From positions 44,863,979-44,927,978 of the forward strand of contig CM051519.1 in NCBI GenBank assembly GCA_028015205.1: a DNA stretch of 64,000 nt. Reading direction: 5' to 3'. The stretch is from Mytilisepta virgata (taxonomy: Eukaryota > Mollusca > Bivalvia > Mytilida > Mytilidae). Under the pieces are notes generated by a model. That model saw only the letters and a program-made list of their open reading frames with translations, was not told where the DNA came from and searched no databases. This document shows, in pieces, positions 1 through 13,250 of the stretch (within the stretch, counting starts at the first letter, position 1; each line of letters begins with the position of its first letter). The translations under genes were made by a program, and so were the position numbers.

Positions 1-167
1 TATGTTGATAAAACAATTGAGGTTTAAAATGTCTTTGTTGGTTTTAGAACATAGCTAAGCTTTCAGCGATTGCAAAAAGATATGGTTCTATGTACTTTTG
101 ATTTAAATAAGGGAGGTATTATGCTACTTCCGGTATTACAAATATCACTTTTGGTTTGATATGATAG

Positions 168-3100
168 GTACTTTCACAATTGTTCAAAAAATATATGGAC
201 TGCTAGTTTGAATAAGTAAAAAATGTTTCTGATGAATTATACTGTTTTACACTATAAACATAAAAAACGTCATTAATATGACCTTAGAAATTAACAATTC
301 TATACGTTTTCATGGGTTATAACATTGTCACATTCTAATATATTCAAAACGTCTAAAAAGTCTACAGAAATAACAACGTTCGCAGAAATGACGTCATCCA
401 AAGGAGTGCCTGAATTTTACGCTTTCGATAACTGTAACTGCTTTAAAAATCCGAACAAAACCTTAAAAAGTGTGAAAAAATGCAAAATACGTGATCTAGG
501 TCATGGCCTTGACTTTTGACCTTGTGACCTATTTCAAGGTCATTGGTCGCTGAGGTCATTGCAGAAGACCCCATGCCATTATTATGTACCATCGTCAAGT
601 TATAAACGAAAAAACTTAAGTTTGAACTTTCTAGGGGCAATTAATCCCAAAAGATGACGTCATACAACTTTAACTCAAATGTGACAAAGTTGCACATCAG
701 TGTCCTAAACATTTCCACCATTACATTAACTTGTCTATCTACAACCATTTCAGAGGAGTAGTTATAACAAGCAAATGTCAAATAATAGAACTTGACCTTG
801 ACCTTTAACCTTAATGCCAATTTGAAGGTTATCAATCCTCGATGTCAAAACAACAGATCCCATGCCTTTATCATGAACCATTGTTGAGAAATAAACGAAA
901 AACCGAAAATTTAAACGTTCGAATCGCAATTACGCCTATCAAATGACGTCATACAACTTTTATCCAAATGTAACAAAGCTAGGTCTCAACGTCCTAACAT
1001 TTTTTCCATTACATTTTATCAGTTATCTTTTACAGTTTCGGAGGAGAAGCGATAACATACAAAAGTCAAAATTTAGAACGTGACATCAACCTTTGACCTT
1101 GACCTCATTTTACTTGTTAGGGGTCATGGACCCTAAATACAAAGTTTCATCTTGATATATCAACTATAAATAACAATTTTTACGATACACCAAAATTGAA
1201 AGTGGTTTTAAGGGAAATAACTCCTATGAAATGTCGTCAGATCCTTTCCGACCAAATGAAACAAAGTTGCGCACAGATAAACTGAACACATTGCAAGATT
1301 TTAGGTCGATATCTTTTACAGAGACTTAAAGATAACAAGAAAAGAGGGTGCGGGGAGATAACTCCTATAAGAAAAGTGTTCGGTTACGCAAGGTCAATGG
1401 TGAAATCGTAATCACTATATGATATCATGGGCCATTTCCACGAAAAGTGGAAAGACCTAACAAACTGTGAAATTTACTCTAACAAATCAAAGTAACTCAA
1501 AAAGTTGGTACTCGTCTCGTTGCTCATGTCAACTTTTGCTACATTAAACAGTGCTGCCAAGTTCATTTGGCAGTTTTGAATAACAAGAACTAACAACAGA
1601 AAAAATACTGTACATTAACCACCGAAAACACAAAGTTAATACAAGACTGGAAGAACGGGACTGTACATAGATTCATGTTTAAAAAACACTGATTAATACA
1701 AGAGTAATGTCAGTAAAAACAAGGAAAAAACAAGAGAAGATAATACAAAAATTCCGCATGAGTAAATCAAATAGTACCGCATTTAATATATATTTAACAT
1801 ACATATAACTGACTATAAACTATGGAAATAACATTATTATATACATTTCAAACACAACTAACAAAATATTTTTAACAACAAATTATTCTGTTAATAAGCA
1901 ACAGCAACTTCAAACATTACGGAGCAACAATTGTATTTTCTGTAGATGTCACACTTTCTAAGCTGTACTCGTAACATAACATACGCGTGATGATACTGAG
2001 TATCATCAAAATCATTCTACCAATTTAGGTCTTTCCACTTTCCGTGGAAAGACCTATTGGTTTTCTTCTGATTATTATTTTTTTTCTTCCGCCTAATTTT
2101 TTTTCCTTCGCTGTTTTTTTTTTGTTTCGCAAGATGTCGCTTAGTATATGATATCGAACAGTTAATACGCTTTTGAAACTGACACCGCGTAACCAAAAAC
2201 TTTTCCATGTAAGAGTTACCTCCCCGAACACTGTTTTTCTTGTTATTACTTATACGTCGCAACCGCATAAGAAACCCACTAATTTATTTTACCAAATTGC
2301 TCGTTATATCCTCAGGATGGTTTGATAAATTTTGACCGAAGCTATCCGGAGACTCCATATGAGAGTTATTTCCCTTCAAAGACTTTCACTTTTGGTGTAT
2401 CATACAAATTGTTATTTAGAGTTGAGATATCAACATGAAACTTGGTATTTAGGGTCCATGACCCCTAACAAGTAAAATGAGGTCAAGGTCAAAGGTCAAG
2501 GTCACGTTCTTAATTTTGACTTTTGCTTGTGATCGCTTCTCCTCTGAAACGGTAAAAGATAGCTGATAAAATTTAATAGAGAAAATGTTGAGGACGTTGA
2601 GACCTAGCTTTGTTACATTTGCATAAAAGTTGTATGACGTCATTTTATAGGCGCAATTGCCGTTAGAACGTTTAAATTTTCGGTTTTTCGTTTATTTCTC
2701 AACAATGGTACATGATCAAGGCATGGGGTTTTTTGTTTTAACATCAAGGATTGATAACCTTTAAATTGGCATCAAGGTCAAAGGTCAAGGTCAAATTCTA
2801 AATTTTGACTTTTGCTTGTTATCGCTTCTCCTCTGAAACGGTAAAAGTTAGCTTGTAAAATGTAATGGAGAAAATGTTTAAGATGGTGAGACCTAGCTTT
2901 GTTACATTTGCATAAAAGTTGTATGACGTCATCTTATAGGCGTAATTGCCCTTAAAACGTTTAAATTTTCGGTTTTTCGTTTATTTCTCAACAATGGTAC
3001 ACGATAAAGGCATGGGGTCTTTTGTTCTGACATCGAGGATTGATAACCTTCAAATTGGCAACAAGGTCAAAGGTCAAGGTCAAGTTCTAAATTTTGACTT

Positions 3101-4032
3101 TTGCTTGTTATCGCTTCCCCTCTGAAACGGTAAAAGATAACTGATAAAATGTAATGGAAAAAATGTTTAGGACGTTGAGACCTAGCTTTGTTACATTTGC
3201 ATAAAAGTTGTATGACGTCATTTTATAGGCGTAATTGCCCATAAAACGTTTAATTTTTCGGTTTTTCGTTTAATTCTCAACAATGGTACATGATAAAGGA
3301 ATGAGGTCTTTTGTTTTAACATCAAGAATTGATAACCTTCAAATTGGCATCAAGGTCAAAGGTCAAGGTCAAGTTCTATTATTTGACATTTGCTTGTTAT
3401 CACTACTCCTCTGAAATGGTTGTGGATAGCCAGGGAAATGTAATGGTGGAAATGTTTAGGACATTGATGCACAACTTTGTTACATTTGAGTTAAAGTTGT
3501 ATGACGTCATCTTTTGGGAGTAATCGCGCATAGAACGTTCAAACTTAAGGTTTTTCGTTTATAACTTGACGATGGTACATAATAATGGCATGGGGTCTTC
3601 TGCAATGACCTCAGCGACCAATGACCTTGAAAAAGGTCACAAAGTCAAAAGTCAAGGTCATGACCTATATTACGTATTTTGCATTTTTTCATACTTTATA
3701 AGTTTTTTTTCAGATTTTAAAAGCAATTAAAGTTACTGAAAGCGTGAAATTCAGGCACTACTTTTGATGACGTCATTTCTGGCAACGTTATTATTTCTGT
3801 AGACGTTTTTAGACGTTTTGAATATATTGGAATGTTAATTAACGTGACAATGTTACAGCCCATGAAAACGTCTAGAATAGTCAATTTATAAGGTCACATT
3901 AATGACGTTTTTGATGCTTATAGTGCAAAACAGTATAATTCATCACAAACATTTAGTTTACCAGAAATAAACATTTTTCTTAGTTATTCAAACTAGCAGT
4001 CCATATATTTTTTTTAAATATTGTGAAAACAC
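168..4032. repeat. ~3.9 kb foldback element: inverted arms around a ~570 bp spacer
   Basis: The left arm (about 168-1459) is matched in reverse complement by the right arm (about 2026-4032). Outer ends pair: ATATATGGACTGCTAGTTTG near 190 against its complement near 4000. Inner ends pair: GTGGAAAGACCTA near 1446-1458 against TAGGTCTTTCCAC near 2028-2040. The right arm is longer because one ~290 bp unit is repeated about four times (near 2480, 2770, 3060 and 3350). The spacer 1460-2025 is AT-rich. No open reading frame resembles a transposase, so this is a non-autonomous foldback-type element or inverted duplication. Each unit carries TGACGTCA and AGGTCA repeats. Confidence 0.85.
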
Positions 4033-4389
4033 TTGAGCATGCACGAGCGAATAATACTCTTCCCGATGACGGGCGTTTTTTTAAGAACATTTTCACACAA
4101 AACTCAGTTTTGTAAGAAAAAGAAATTCTTCTGAGGGCAAACTTGGGAACTATTGAATGTCACTATTATATGTTATATCTCAAACATTTCCAACATTTTA
4201 TGGTTTCAGAGTTTTTACCGCTCAAAGAAGTCTCTTCCTTTAGTATTTATGGTTATTACAATAACCCATTATATTAACTCATAAACAGGGATGAGGTGGA
4301 TTTCTTTAGAATGTAATCAAGTTACAATTACATTGACATTTTAAAATAATCTACAATGAAAACCAGCCCTAAATTTCCAGTCTTCTGAT
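4033..4389. other. Intergenic, nothing recognised
   Basis: AT-rich sequence with no supported coding region or repeat boundary. The segment just after the foldback element does not match the segment just before it. Confidence 0.5.
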
Positions 4390-5860
4390 GTGTTACAAAC
4401 CCGATGGCCAAATTTAATTTACAAGCAGGTTCATCATATACACTTCATAAAGGCGTCCATCCAGTGACAATTCAACCAAAGTTTGGCTCCAACTGATCCA
4501 GTAGTTTCAGAAAAGAGGGTTTAGCTGTGTTGGCCATTTTTGGTAACGCAATCATACAAGAATGAACCAATTCACCTAGAGAATACATGAACAACAATAA
4601 ATATAATGAACAAAATAACATTATAAAACAGGAAATACTTCTCAATGAATGCTGGCAGTTTCTGAAAGCAAGCTAATGGTGCGACTCCCTATGATAAAAG
4701 ATCAAGCCTCTCAACACAAGATGTCATCAAATACAGTACGTTCCATGAATTAATACTGCATCGTCAATAATCGTAAAGAAAACTAGAGTCTCAGGTGAGC
4801 CTGTATCGCTCACATGAATGAAATACATTGTAAGCCCATTTAAGAATGTCTGTAAGCTAAATGCCACTAAATTATGCATATTCTGTTCAATTTGAGCCCA
4901 TTCTGGCTGAAAATAAGGTAATTTTGATTGCTGTCTGGATTCTAAAACAATTTACTGACATCATGCCTCAACAGCACTTCCCATTTCTAATTCATCATTT
5001 GTCATAAGACTTGTGTTCACATTAGAATCCTTTGTCAGTGATAATAGTTATTTTATTGGAAAAACTGTTAACTGGATGCTATAATGAACAACTAACACCA
5101 TGCCTTAACAGCACTTGTAATTTTGAGTCTAATAATATGTCATACGCCTGTGTTTGCATATACGTTTATCTTTAGTAACGGCAGCCATTTTGAGAAAAAT
5201 ATCGCTACCACAATGCCAAAATGAACAAATGACATTACGCCTCAACAGTGTGTGTTATTTCGAGTAATTTGATATGTCACAAGTCTATGTTTGCATTAAG
5301 TTCTATTTTTAGTAATGGCAGCCATGTTGGTTGATATAATTCTGAAAAGGGACCACCCAAGGACCATTCCGTCAAAAATAGTCCCAATTGGCCGATTATT
5401 TACAGAGGAGAAGATTTTTAAAGATTTTTTTTTTTTGCCGAATTTTGTCTCAATTGGCCAAGTAGTTTCAGAGAAGAAGATTTTTAATGATTAATTTGCC
5501 AAAATTTCTATTTTAGAAATTGGGCCAACTTGGTTGCGGGCGGGGTCATCGGATACAATTCTGAAAGTGGACAACTCAAGGTCAATTCCACCAAAGTTTA
5601 TTCCCAAATGGCCAAGTAGTTTCAGAGGAGAAGATTTTTGATGATTTTTTTGCCGAATTTTCTATTTTTAGCAATGGCGGCCATTTTGGTTTGCGGGTGG
5701 ATTCGTCGGACACAATTCTGAAAGTAGACTACCAAAGGACCATGCCACCATAGATTAAGCCCAATTGGCCAATAATTTCATAGAAGAAGATTTTTAATGA
5801 TTTTTTTGCAGGATTGTCTATTTTTAGCAATGGCGGCCATGTGATAGAATGATTATTATT
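4390..5860 (-). mobile_element. Pearl/Helentron-like element remnants (AGCTCACC family), minus strand
   Basis: On the minus strand, degenerate copies of the same ~170 bp unit as at 15722-16535 and 32649-34291 run through 5160-5850 (GGCGGCCATTTTGGTT, CCAAGTAGTTTCAGAGGAG on +). A decayed 3' end lies at 4783-4815: CTAG, a degenerate hairpin, then GTGAGCGATACAGGCTC when read on minus. A further fragment lies near 4440-4550. No 5' hairpin is found near 5860, so the element is 5'-truncated or decayed. Confidence 0.75.
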
Positions 5861-6059
5861 GAACGCAATTTTATTTTGATGTTTTTTTCATAAATCCAGC
5901 AATCACATGACGTCTGGACTAAAGAAAATGACATCAAGTCTCTTGCAAGTGATTATCTATTTAAGGGTAAATCATTTAGCCCGAAGGAGTTTATATCTTT
6001 TTGCTTCAGAAAAAGATACTAGTATAAATTGATTATTTTATTATGTATAAATAAAAGGG

Positions 6060-6260
6060 AAACATATACCTAAGGAGCAATAAAAAAAAGGAATCCATTG
6101 GACATACAAACCCGGGAAGACAAATGAACAACCAAGCGTATCTAATCAACACAGAAAACTAAAAAACAATGAACAACACGAACTCCTATAAAAACCAGGA
6201 GTGAACCCAGGTGCTCCGGAAGGGTAAGCAGTTCCTGCTCCGTATGCAATGATATTTGAC
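6060..6260 (-). repeat. Fragment of a dispersed repeat
   Basis: Contains GAAGGGTAAGCAGTTCCTGC, a diverged reverse complement of a motif near 37610-37630 (GCAGGACATGCTTACCCTTC). It is a shared dispersed-repeat tail. The element class is not identified. Confidence 0.4.
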
Positions 6261-9179
6261 TGGAAATGCAGGGGAGAAAAAATATAACTTGACATGTTTA
6301 TTGAATAACTATAGTAACTGGTTCTTATGTTAATACACAGGCATAGATGACTTAGAGAAATTTCAATGAAAAGTTTCCCGCACTGTTATATATCAAGTCC
6401 ATTTACCACAGTAATCTCGTGGTGAAAAATATAACGGAGACACCCATAATAAAAAAAAACCATCCTCACAAAATCAATACATCTTCATTAAAAGTTTTTA
6501 CATTTAGCGTTTTACATTTGTTTGCATTTACCGTAAAATTTTACGACATTTATCACAAGTTGAATTTTACATTTATCACAAGTTGAATTTTACATTTATA
6601 ACCAATCAGTTTACATTTAGCGTAAGTTTTACATTTAGAGTACTAGTATTTTTTTTTTACATGTATGACCATTTTTACATTTAAGGGTCCTACAACTGTT
6701 CTTTTGTTTCGTAAGTTTGAATATATATCTTACCGAAGCATCTGTATAGCTATTATTGTATTCATTTTATTTTCTGTTTCACCCAGAATTGTAAAATTGT
6801 TTATATAATTTTCATTGTTACCTTTTTAGTAAAATATATTTACGATTTGATGTTGTCATTTCAGTACTATAGTATTAATTTGAAATGTATTTTCTATAAC
6901 TTATCTATACTAATTAATTTCTTATAAAATTGTAATTGCTGTATTGTTTTTTAGATGTTTATATTATATTATACGTTGTATATTGTTTATCCATCTTGTT
7001 TCATGTAGAGGACTTGTATAGACCTAGCCTGTTGTCCAATCCATTTGATATGTATATATCAATAAAATATTTTGAAATTAAAAATCACAGAAGATGTTAG
7101 ATGTTACCTCCAACATTACTGTTTTCTTTCTCTTCCCGGAGACGTCGTCTTTATATTGCCTCCGGTTCACCCCGCTGCCTCTTCCTTGTAATAACATGAC
7201 CCGACCATTCAGGGATGGCTAATGGACGGCCCGTTGCGGAATGGTTCTTCCATACTTCAGAATCACGGTCTTTAACTTCTGTGATGGAGTGGGAAAACAA
7301 TAGATACCAGGTGATGATTGCTTTTGATGTTTGCCTCTATTGTTTTTGGCATTTATTTAATTGATATTAATAACCTTAAAGACAAACCCCTCTATTGTTA
7401 TTGCGTATAGAGCAGCGCAACAGTATTATGCCGTCGGTGACTTATGACGTCGCGATCTTCCGCAAATTTCTAACGTTGATCAAGGGAAAGAGAAAGACAG
7501 CCCGAATCAATGGAAGGTTAGCAAAAGTTAACGTTTAAACGATTTTTAGATAGAAATGCATTGAATTTAAAGACATTTCCTACTATTCAGATTTACCAAT
7601 AATAAATTGTTGATAGTTAGTACATATATTCTTAATGGTATCATCTTTCAGTTAAGCTAATAAAAATATGGGGTCACCAACCAGTTTAAAGAGTTATGAC
7701 GTCATCTTTATTACCTTATTTTGAATCTACCGCTTATAAATTATTTGGTCTAACTTTTTTTCAAGATTGTTTTTTTTTTGGGGGGGGGGGGGGGGGGGAA
7801 CACAGATTGTTTTGACGGTGGAATGACTTATGTAACAAAAATATGTCCCAATGAAATAAATAAAATGCATGGTGTGGACACAAAGTGGTATTAATAGATT
7901 CCCGCCATTTTTGCTGGGGACTCAGAGTACACACAATCGCTAATCGCAAAAATTTGACCAATAATAATATAATCAGGTAGTTATTTTTCTTAAAACTTTG
8001 GTTTTAAGGAAAATTATCCCATATAAACTTTTGACATGTGCTTTTAACCGTTTTTCAAGTGTGGCGTATTTTTCGAGGCCTATTGTACATTTTTTTTTAA
8101 CAAAATCGGGCTTATAACCCAAAGATTTTTTTAACTCCAAACAACAATTCAGAATTTTATCAATTGACTTGATATATCAAATTATGGAGAAATTTTGCTA
8201 AACAAATTGATTACTTTTCTGCTTTTATGGACATTATAAGAAAGTCTGACATTGCGGTTACCAGAAATTGTTTTTACATTATTTTTTCTTTTTCTTTTCT
8301 TTTTTTTTCATGAAGGGGACTTGCTCAGCTGTGGCTTATATGTTTCTGAATATAACTTCAAAACCTTTTGATTCATTGATCGGAGGAATCATGCATGTTA
8401 TATTGGTTGGATTTTGTCATATAATGAAGGTTGCCTTTGCCATTTTATTATGTTACAGTTGCTGCATTTTGATAAGTACTATAGATAAAGGTTCTTCAAA
8501 TTAAAAATTTAAATATTTGTTACATTTTTGTTTTTGTACAATGAAAGTTTGTTCTACCGGATGCGAATCATAGTAATTATTGATAATTTTGTTTTACTTT
8601 TTTAAAAGAAGAAATTGCATGATTTATGTTGTGCGTTGGGTGTAATTGCAAAATTCGAAAATTTATTTGGTTCCTAGAACTTTGTATTATTCCCAAAGGT
8701 TGTTAATTAAAGTTTTAAGAGAAAATGTAAAAGGTTTGGAGTAATCAAGACTAAAATCAAATAATTTTATAATTTGTTCGGTTGGTTTTTCTTATATCTG
8801 GTTTTAGAAATATATTGGAAATATGTCACAAAAACTGGGATGTTTACAACGTACATGTGTGCGAACACTGGATTTAGATAATACTAGAATGAAGAGAATT
8901 TTCATTTTTTTCTCTTTTTTGTTTCTCTCGATATATGAATTCTTGTTAAGTTGTCTATTTTTAATATAGATACATACATAGTAGTTACATACAAATGAGT
9001 AATATTAGAGTTTTAGAATTGTAACCAGCCGTAGATTGAGAATTACATGTACGTCAGTTGATAAAGTGTATAAAGTATATATATTAAAAGAATTTTTTTA
9101 TTCTTGAATATTCAGAAATACAATTTCTTTTATGGGTTAGTTTCCTATATATATGATTATATTCCATAGAATCGTTTTT
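6261..9179. other. AT-rich intergenic DNA with short repeats and a poly-G run
   Basis: 6500-6670 has short direct repeats around GAATTTTACATTTATCAC. 7050-7080 (ATCAATAAAATATTTTGAAA) looks like the polyadenylated 3' end of a transcript or LINE, with no coding sequence upstream that I can read. 7120-7300 is noticeably more GC-rich but has no recognisable product in either strand. A G-run of about 20 sits at 7779-7798 and a lone TGACGTCA at 7697-7704. 8268-8504 has an open frame made mostly of poly-T-derived Phe, which I do not accept as a gene. Confidence 0.4.
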
Positions 9180-9975
9180 AGTGGAATCCCCAGATATCCC
9201 CAATTATAAATATGTTACTTTTTTGGAAGGAGGAAAAGAATAACGGTTTGTTCTGGAATTTGATATTATAATTGCCAAACAGACGTTGGTTGAGTATGTC
9301 ACTTTTGGTAAAATCTCTTTGAAGGTTTTGTACAAGCTGAGACCAAGATGTTAAAGATTCTTTATAAAAATTAGGCATACGATTTACGTTCATGCCATTT
9401 CATATTGAGCATTTACATATAATATAAAATATTTTTTGTTGTAATTGACTTCATATTTACGTAGAAATTATTTCCCAATAGCATTCCAGCTATCAAGTCT
9501 TCCACCAAATATATGCAGACCTGAAGTATATATTGTGTTACCTAGGACGTTTCGGCAAACTATTCTTTGATGCTTTTTCATACATTTTTACATATTCAGA
9601 ATAAGGAATGAATTTTCCCCAGAGTTTACATCCATATTAAATAATTCAGTGTCATCAGTGAACATGCACAGTTTGGATTCAAGATATTTACCATCCCTCT
9701 CCTCGGGTAGCTTTATTCCCTTTATACTTTCATTTCTCCTTATTGCACAGGCCATTGGCTCTGTTTGTATAATGTATAGTAGGGGAGCTACCGGACACCC
9801 CTGTCAGGCGGAACGTGAAATGGGAAAATATCGCGAAACGAAGCCATTTGTTTTGATACAAGTAACAGCTTTTTTAGTAACATTTTAACCCTTTTAATTC
9901 GTCTTGATGAGTACTTTCAGTAGAATTTCAACAGATTTTTACTATATTTTACAGTTCTTGATATACATTGAGATA
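9180..9975 (-). pseudogene. Decayed LINE reverse transcriptase fragment (L1-like)
   Basis: Read on the minus strand in shifting frames: KAVTCIKTNGFVSRYFPISR and QGCPVAPLLYIIQTEPM near 9770-9870, then LCMFTDDTELFN (the RT catalytic F-x-D-D motif, here FTDD) near 9645-9670, then a C-terminal piece LTSWSQLVQNLQRDF...SDILNQRLFGN...FQNKPLFF at 9190-9350. These are typical of LINE ORF2 of the L1-like kind in aquatic invertebrates. Frameshifts and in-frame stops separate the blocks and the endonuclease half is missing, so it is a dead 3' fragment. Confidence 0.82.
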
Positions 9976-10059
9976 AAGGTGGCAAAAAAAGCATGTTGCT
10001 GTCGTATCATGCTGCGCTTAGCAAAGCTCTTTATTTTGATTATAATATCTTTATTTTAT

Positions 10060-10805
10060 AATTATCCCCGCACTTCGAATGAGGTTCGGGGATATTTGTA
10101 ATCGGTTCGTTTGTCCGTCCGTCCGTCCGTTACATAATCTTGTCTCCAGAACTCCTCGTTCATTTTTAACTTCATGCATTTAATTTCTATACAGTATTGT
10201 CACAAACTGTATTTAGATGCGCGATAAGGTTTTAGAATTTTTATTTTCAAAAATAGGGGCCCACAGGGGTCGAATTTCGTAAATTGAAAATTTAAACTTG
10301 TGACCTAAACTCCTCATTCATTTCTTATTTTATGCTTTTAATTTCTATACAATATTGTCACATACTATATGTAGATGCGCAATAAGGTTTTAGAATTTTG
10401 ATTTTGGCAACTAGAGGCCCACAGGGGGTGTATTTCGGAAATAGTAAATTTAAGCTTGTACCTTAAACTCCTCTTTCATTTTTCGTTTTATGCTTTAATT
10501 TCTGTACAGTATTGTCACATACTGTATATAGATGCGCAATAAGGTTTTGGAATTTTGATTTTTAAAACTGGGGCACACAGGGGTCGAATTTCGAAAATTG
10601 GAATTTAAGCTAAACTCCTCATTCATTTTTCATGTCATGCATTTAATTTCTATACCATGTTGTCATATACTATATGAATTTTAATTATCAGCTTTTAGTA
10701 GTATCTTTGGATTGTTATTTTGAAACTCCTAGGATGATGCCTCAGCTGGTGGACCCTAGGTCCCCGAGGGTATTCGCCAACCCAGTCGTCAGACTTGTCT
10801 GACAT
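10060..10805 (+). mobile_element. Tandem-repeat non-autonomous element with 5' hairpin (ATCCCCG family)
   Basis: Starts with ATCCCCG...CGGGGAT (stem with a 16-base loop, 10063-10092), then a (CCGT)n run, then about four units of roughly 155-160 bp, each containing AACTCCT, ATTTAATTTCTATACAG and GATGCGCAATAAGG, to about 10680. A 3' hairpin GTCAGACTTGTCTGAC lies near 10788-10803. The plan matches the other pearl/Helentron-like elements here, but the 3' terminus lacks a clear CTAG and the boundary is uncertain. A diverged inverse piece of the unit is at about 11755-11800. Confidence 0.65.
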
Positions 10806-13179
10806 GATTATTCATTGATTTGTTACAGAAATTACTAGTATACAAAATTCAAAAATAATGGAAATACTAAGGGTTCATTCCTTGTATTGCACATGGTAGA
10901 TCTCCTTAGCTGAAATTTAGCTTCCTATTTCGGTATTTTTGGTTGAGTACTTCTTGTTTAATATAAGTTTGGTTTTTGGTCTTCCAAATGTTTCGGTTCT
11001 AATGCTGCTGATGAGAGGTAACTCCTTGAAATGCGTCGTATACAGCATAGTATAAATTTACTATATCTAATATTAGTATCTTTGGATTGTTATTTTCAAA
11101 TTGAGAAAAAATTTAGTGAGGATCATCAACTCATTCCTCTAATTTTCTAGTTTTTAAATATCAAGGGGATTCAAAAATATTAATTAAGATCACACAACAT
11201 CTAAAATTATAATTATTTTCAATTTTAGTTAAAAAATTAATGGAATTAGCAAAATTAGAATATTATTATATATAGAAATTAGAATGAAAAAAATACTAAA
11301 AATGAAATATATTAAAACTAGAAATCTGGACTGTCGGAATCGACAGTGATCTCCGCATCCCCTGTAAGTAGTTAGGCCACTTACCAAAAGTTAAAAATAT
11401 AATACCTTATTCCCATCCAAAAATAGTATGCAGACATTCTATAAAGAAATTAAATCAATAAACCTAATGAAAAATAAAAAAAAACTTAGTTCACAACCTT
11501 AACCACCTCTGTGCCACGGGCCACTTTTGGGCCATTGTTTTTGATAATTTTTTAAATGTGGCCTGAGTGAGAACCCTGTTTAAAAATCGATATTCTAAAT
11601 CATTATTGTTAAACTAAATATCCTGTAGGACCAAACTATATATAAGTAAAATGTATAGATGTTAATCCCCACACTGCACAAGTCAAAAAACAATTAACAG
11701 TGAAAAATTAGCAATTTAACAATTTCAGTCTGAAAATTGGAAACCCTGAATCAAATTAAAAAATGTGAAACCTTATTGCACATCTACACATAGTGAAGAA
11801 CAATAAAAAATACAGAAAAATTAACTATTTACATGTCAGTATTACAAGTCTAGTCCCCTGTCCTCGTAGTTGTGATGACTGTTTTAAAAGGGAAACAGTT
11901 GTGTTAACAAGACCATAAGAAGTAGGATTTAGTATTATATATATTTAATTTGTTATATCACCCAGATAAAACACGTTAGGATGATGTTTTAATAGTTTAA
12001 TTAAAAAAGTCTTCTCTGGGTTCGTTATATTTAGAGCAAATTAAGAGAAAATGCTTCTCCTCTTCAATTGTATTGGTACAAAATTTACACACTCTAGCCT
12101 AAGGTATCTTTTTATATGGGTAATTGTTTTAAAAAATGTGCATTTTTAACATTGCAAGATTGAGAAAAAAAAACAATTTGCTTGAATCATGATATTTATT
12201 AAACTTGCAAAATATATGATACTTATTGAACAAAATACTCAAATATTCAATCTTAATGACATAATATAAAATTATTGACACATTTTCGACTGATGGTGCA
12301 AAATTTTGTCTATCCTGTTACCACATTTGTGAGAATTTTTTTTTTACTATCAACAGGAAAAATATGAAAAAAACATATTGTTTGTTTCTCAAAGATACGT
12401 TAGTGGTGCTTCAAGACTTTACTTTATTGTTAAAATTCAATTATATGCTATTCAAAAAACAAAAAAAAAACAAAAAAAAACAATTTTGTCGATTTTAAAA
12501 CATATAAAAAATCATTGAAAAATAATGTTCAAACATATGCTTCTCTCAATCCGGACACTCGTAAATTTCCCAATATTGAGCTTCAAAATCAATTTATTTT
12601 TTATTGCAACATATGCAAAGAGAAAATCGTTCTCATTCTAGATGTGCGATTTGAGCAAATTGCGAACTTTTGATTAAGCACAAAAAATAATGCCATTGTG
12701 TCTGAATATTTTTTAACATAGGGGGACAGGAAAATGGATTTTTTTTTAATGACCCATATATCTTCCCCTTTCTGTAATTTATAAAAGATAATTTTTATGT
12801 TTTAAAAAAGGCTACCGATGTCCGTATGGCAGCAGTGCTCACACTAAATTCAACCCACCACACAAGAAAAAGTTTAATTATTAATCTCAACAAGGGTTTG
12901 TAAATTGTATTACTATTTAAATCCTTGATCTCATAGATTCTGAAATTTTACCCCCCCCCCCCCCCAAATAAAAAGTTATTCAAAATCAAATTTTATTGAT
13001 CAAATCCAAATAAAGGATTACTATCAATTACAATTACAATACAAAAATAATATAATAACAAGGTTCCACAAAACAATTATAATTACATCTCGAAGTTACC
13101 AACAATCTACTAATTTAAACAGGAACTGTCATGACTGTATATTAAGTATTATATGCTCCCTGATTTAAATTAAAATTTT
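10806..13179. other. AT-rich upstream DNA with decayed repeats
   Basis: No gene recognised. Direct repeats of TAGTATCTTTGGATTGTTATT lie near 10700 and 11070. A C-run of about 16 lies near 12951-12966. A/T-rich low complexity runs through 12440-12540. Confidence 0.4.
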
Positions 13180-13250
13180 CAGAAGCTCTGAAAATAATAT
13201 TGAGTCAGAACAACGTGACAAGTCATGTGACTACAGAGGAAACGTTCAAA
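13180..13250 (+). promoter_or_regulatory. Probable WASHC4 promoter/5'UTR with an M-box-like E-box
   Basis: The start site is not visible, but the sequence just upstream of the ATG is less AT-rich than its surroundings. It contains AGTCATGTGACT at 13221-13232. The core TCATGTG is the M-box form of the MiT/TFE (CLEAR-type) E-box. The start codon context is CAAAATGT, with A at -3. No TATA box is evident at a suitable distance. Confidence 0.4.
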
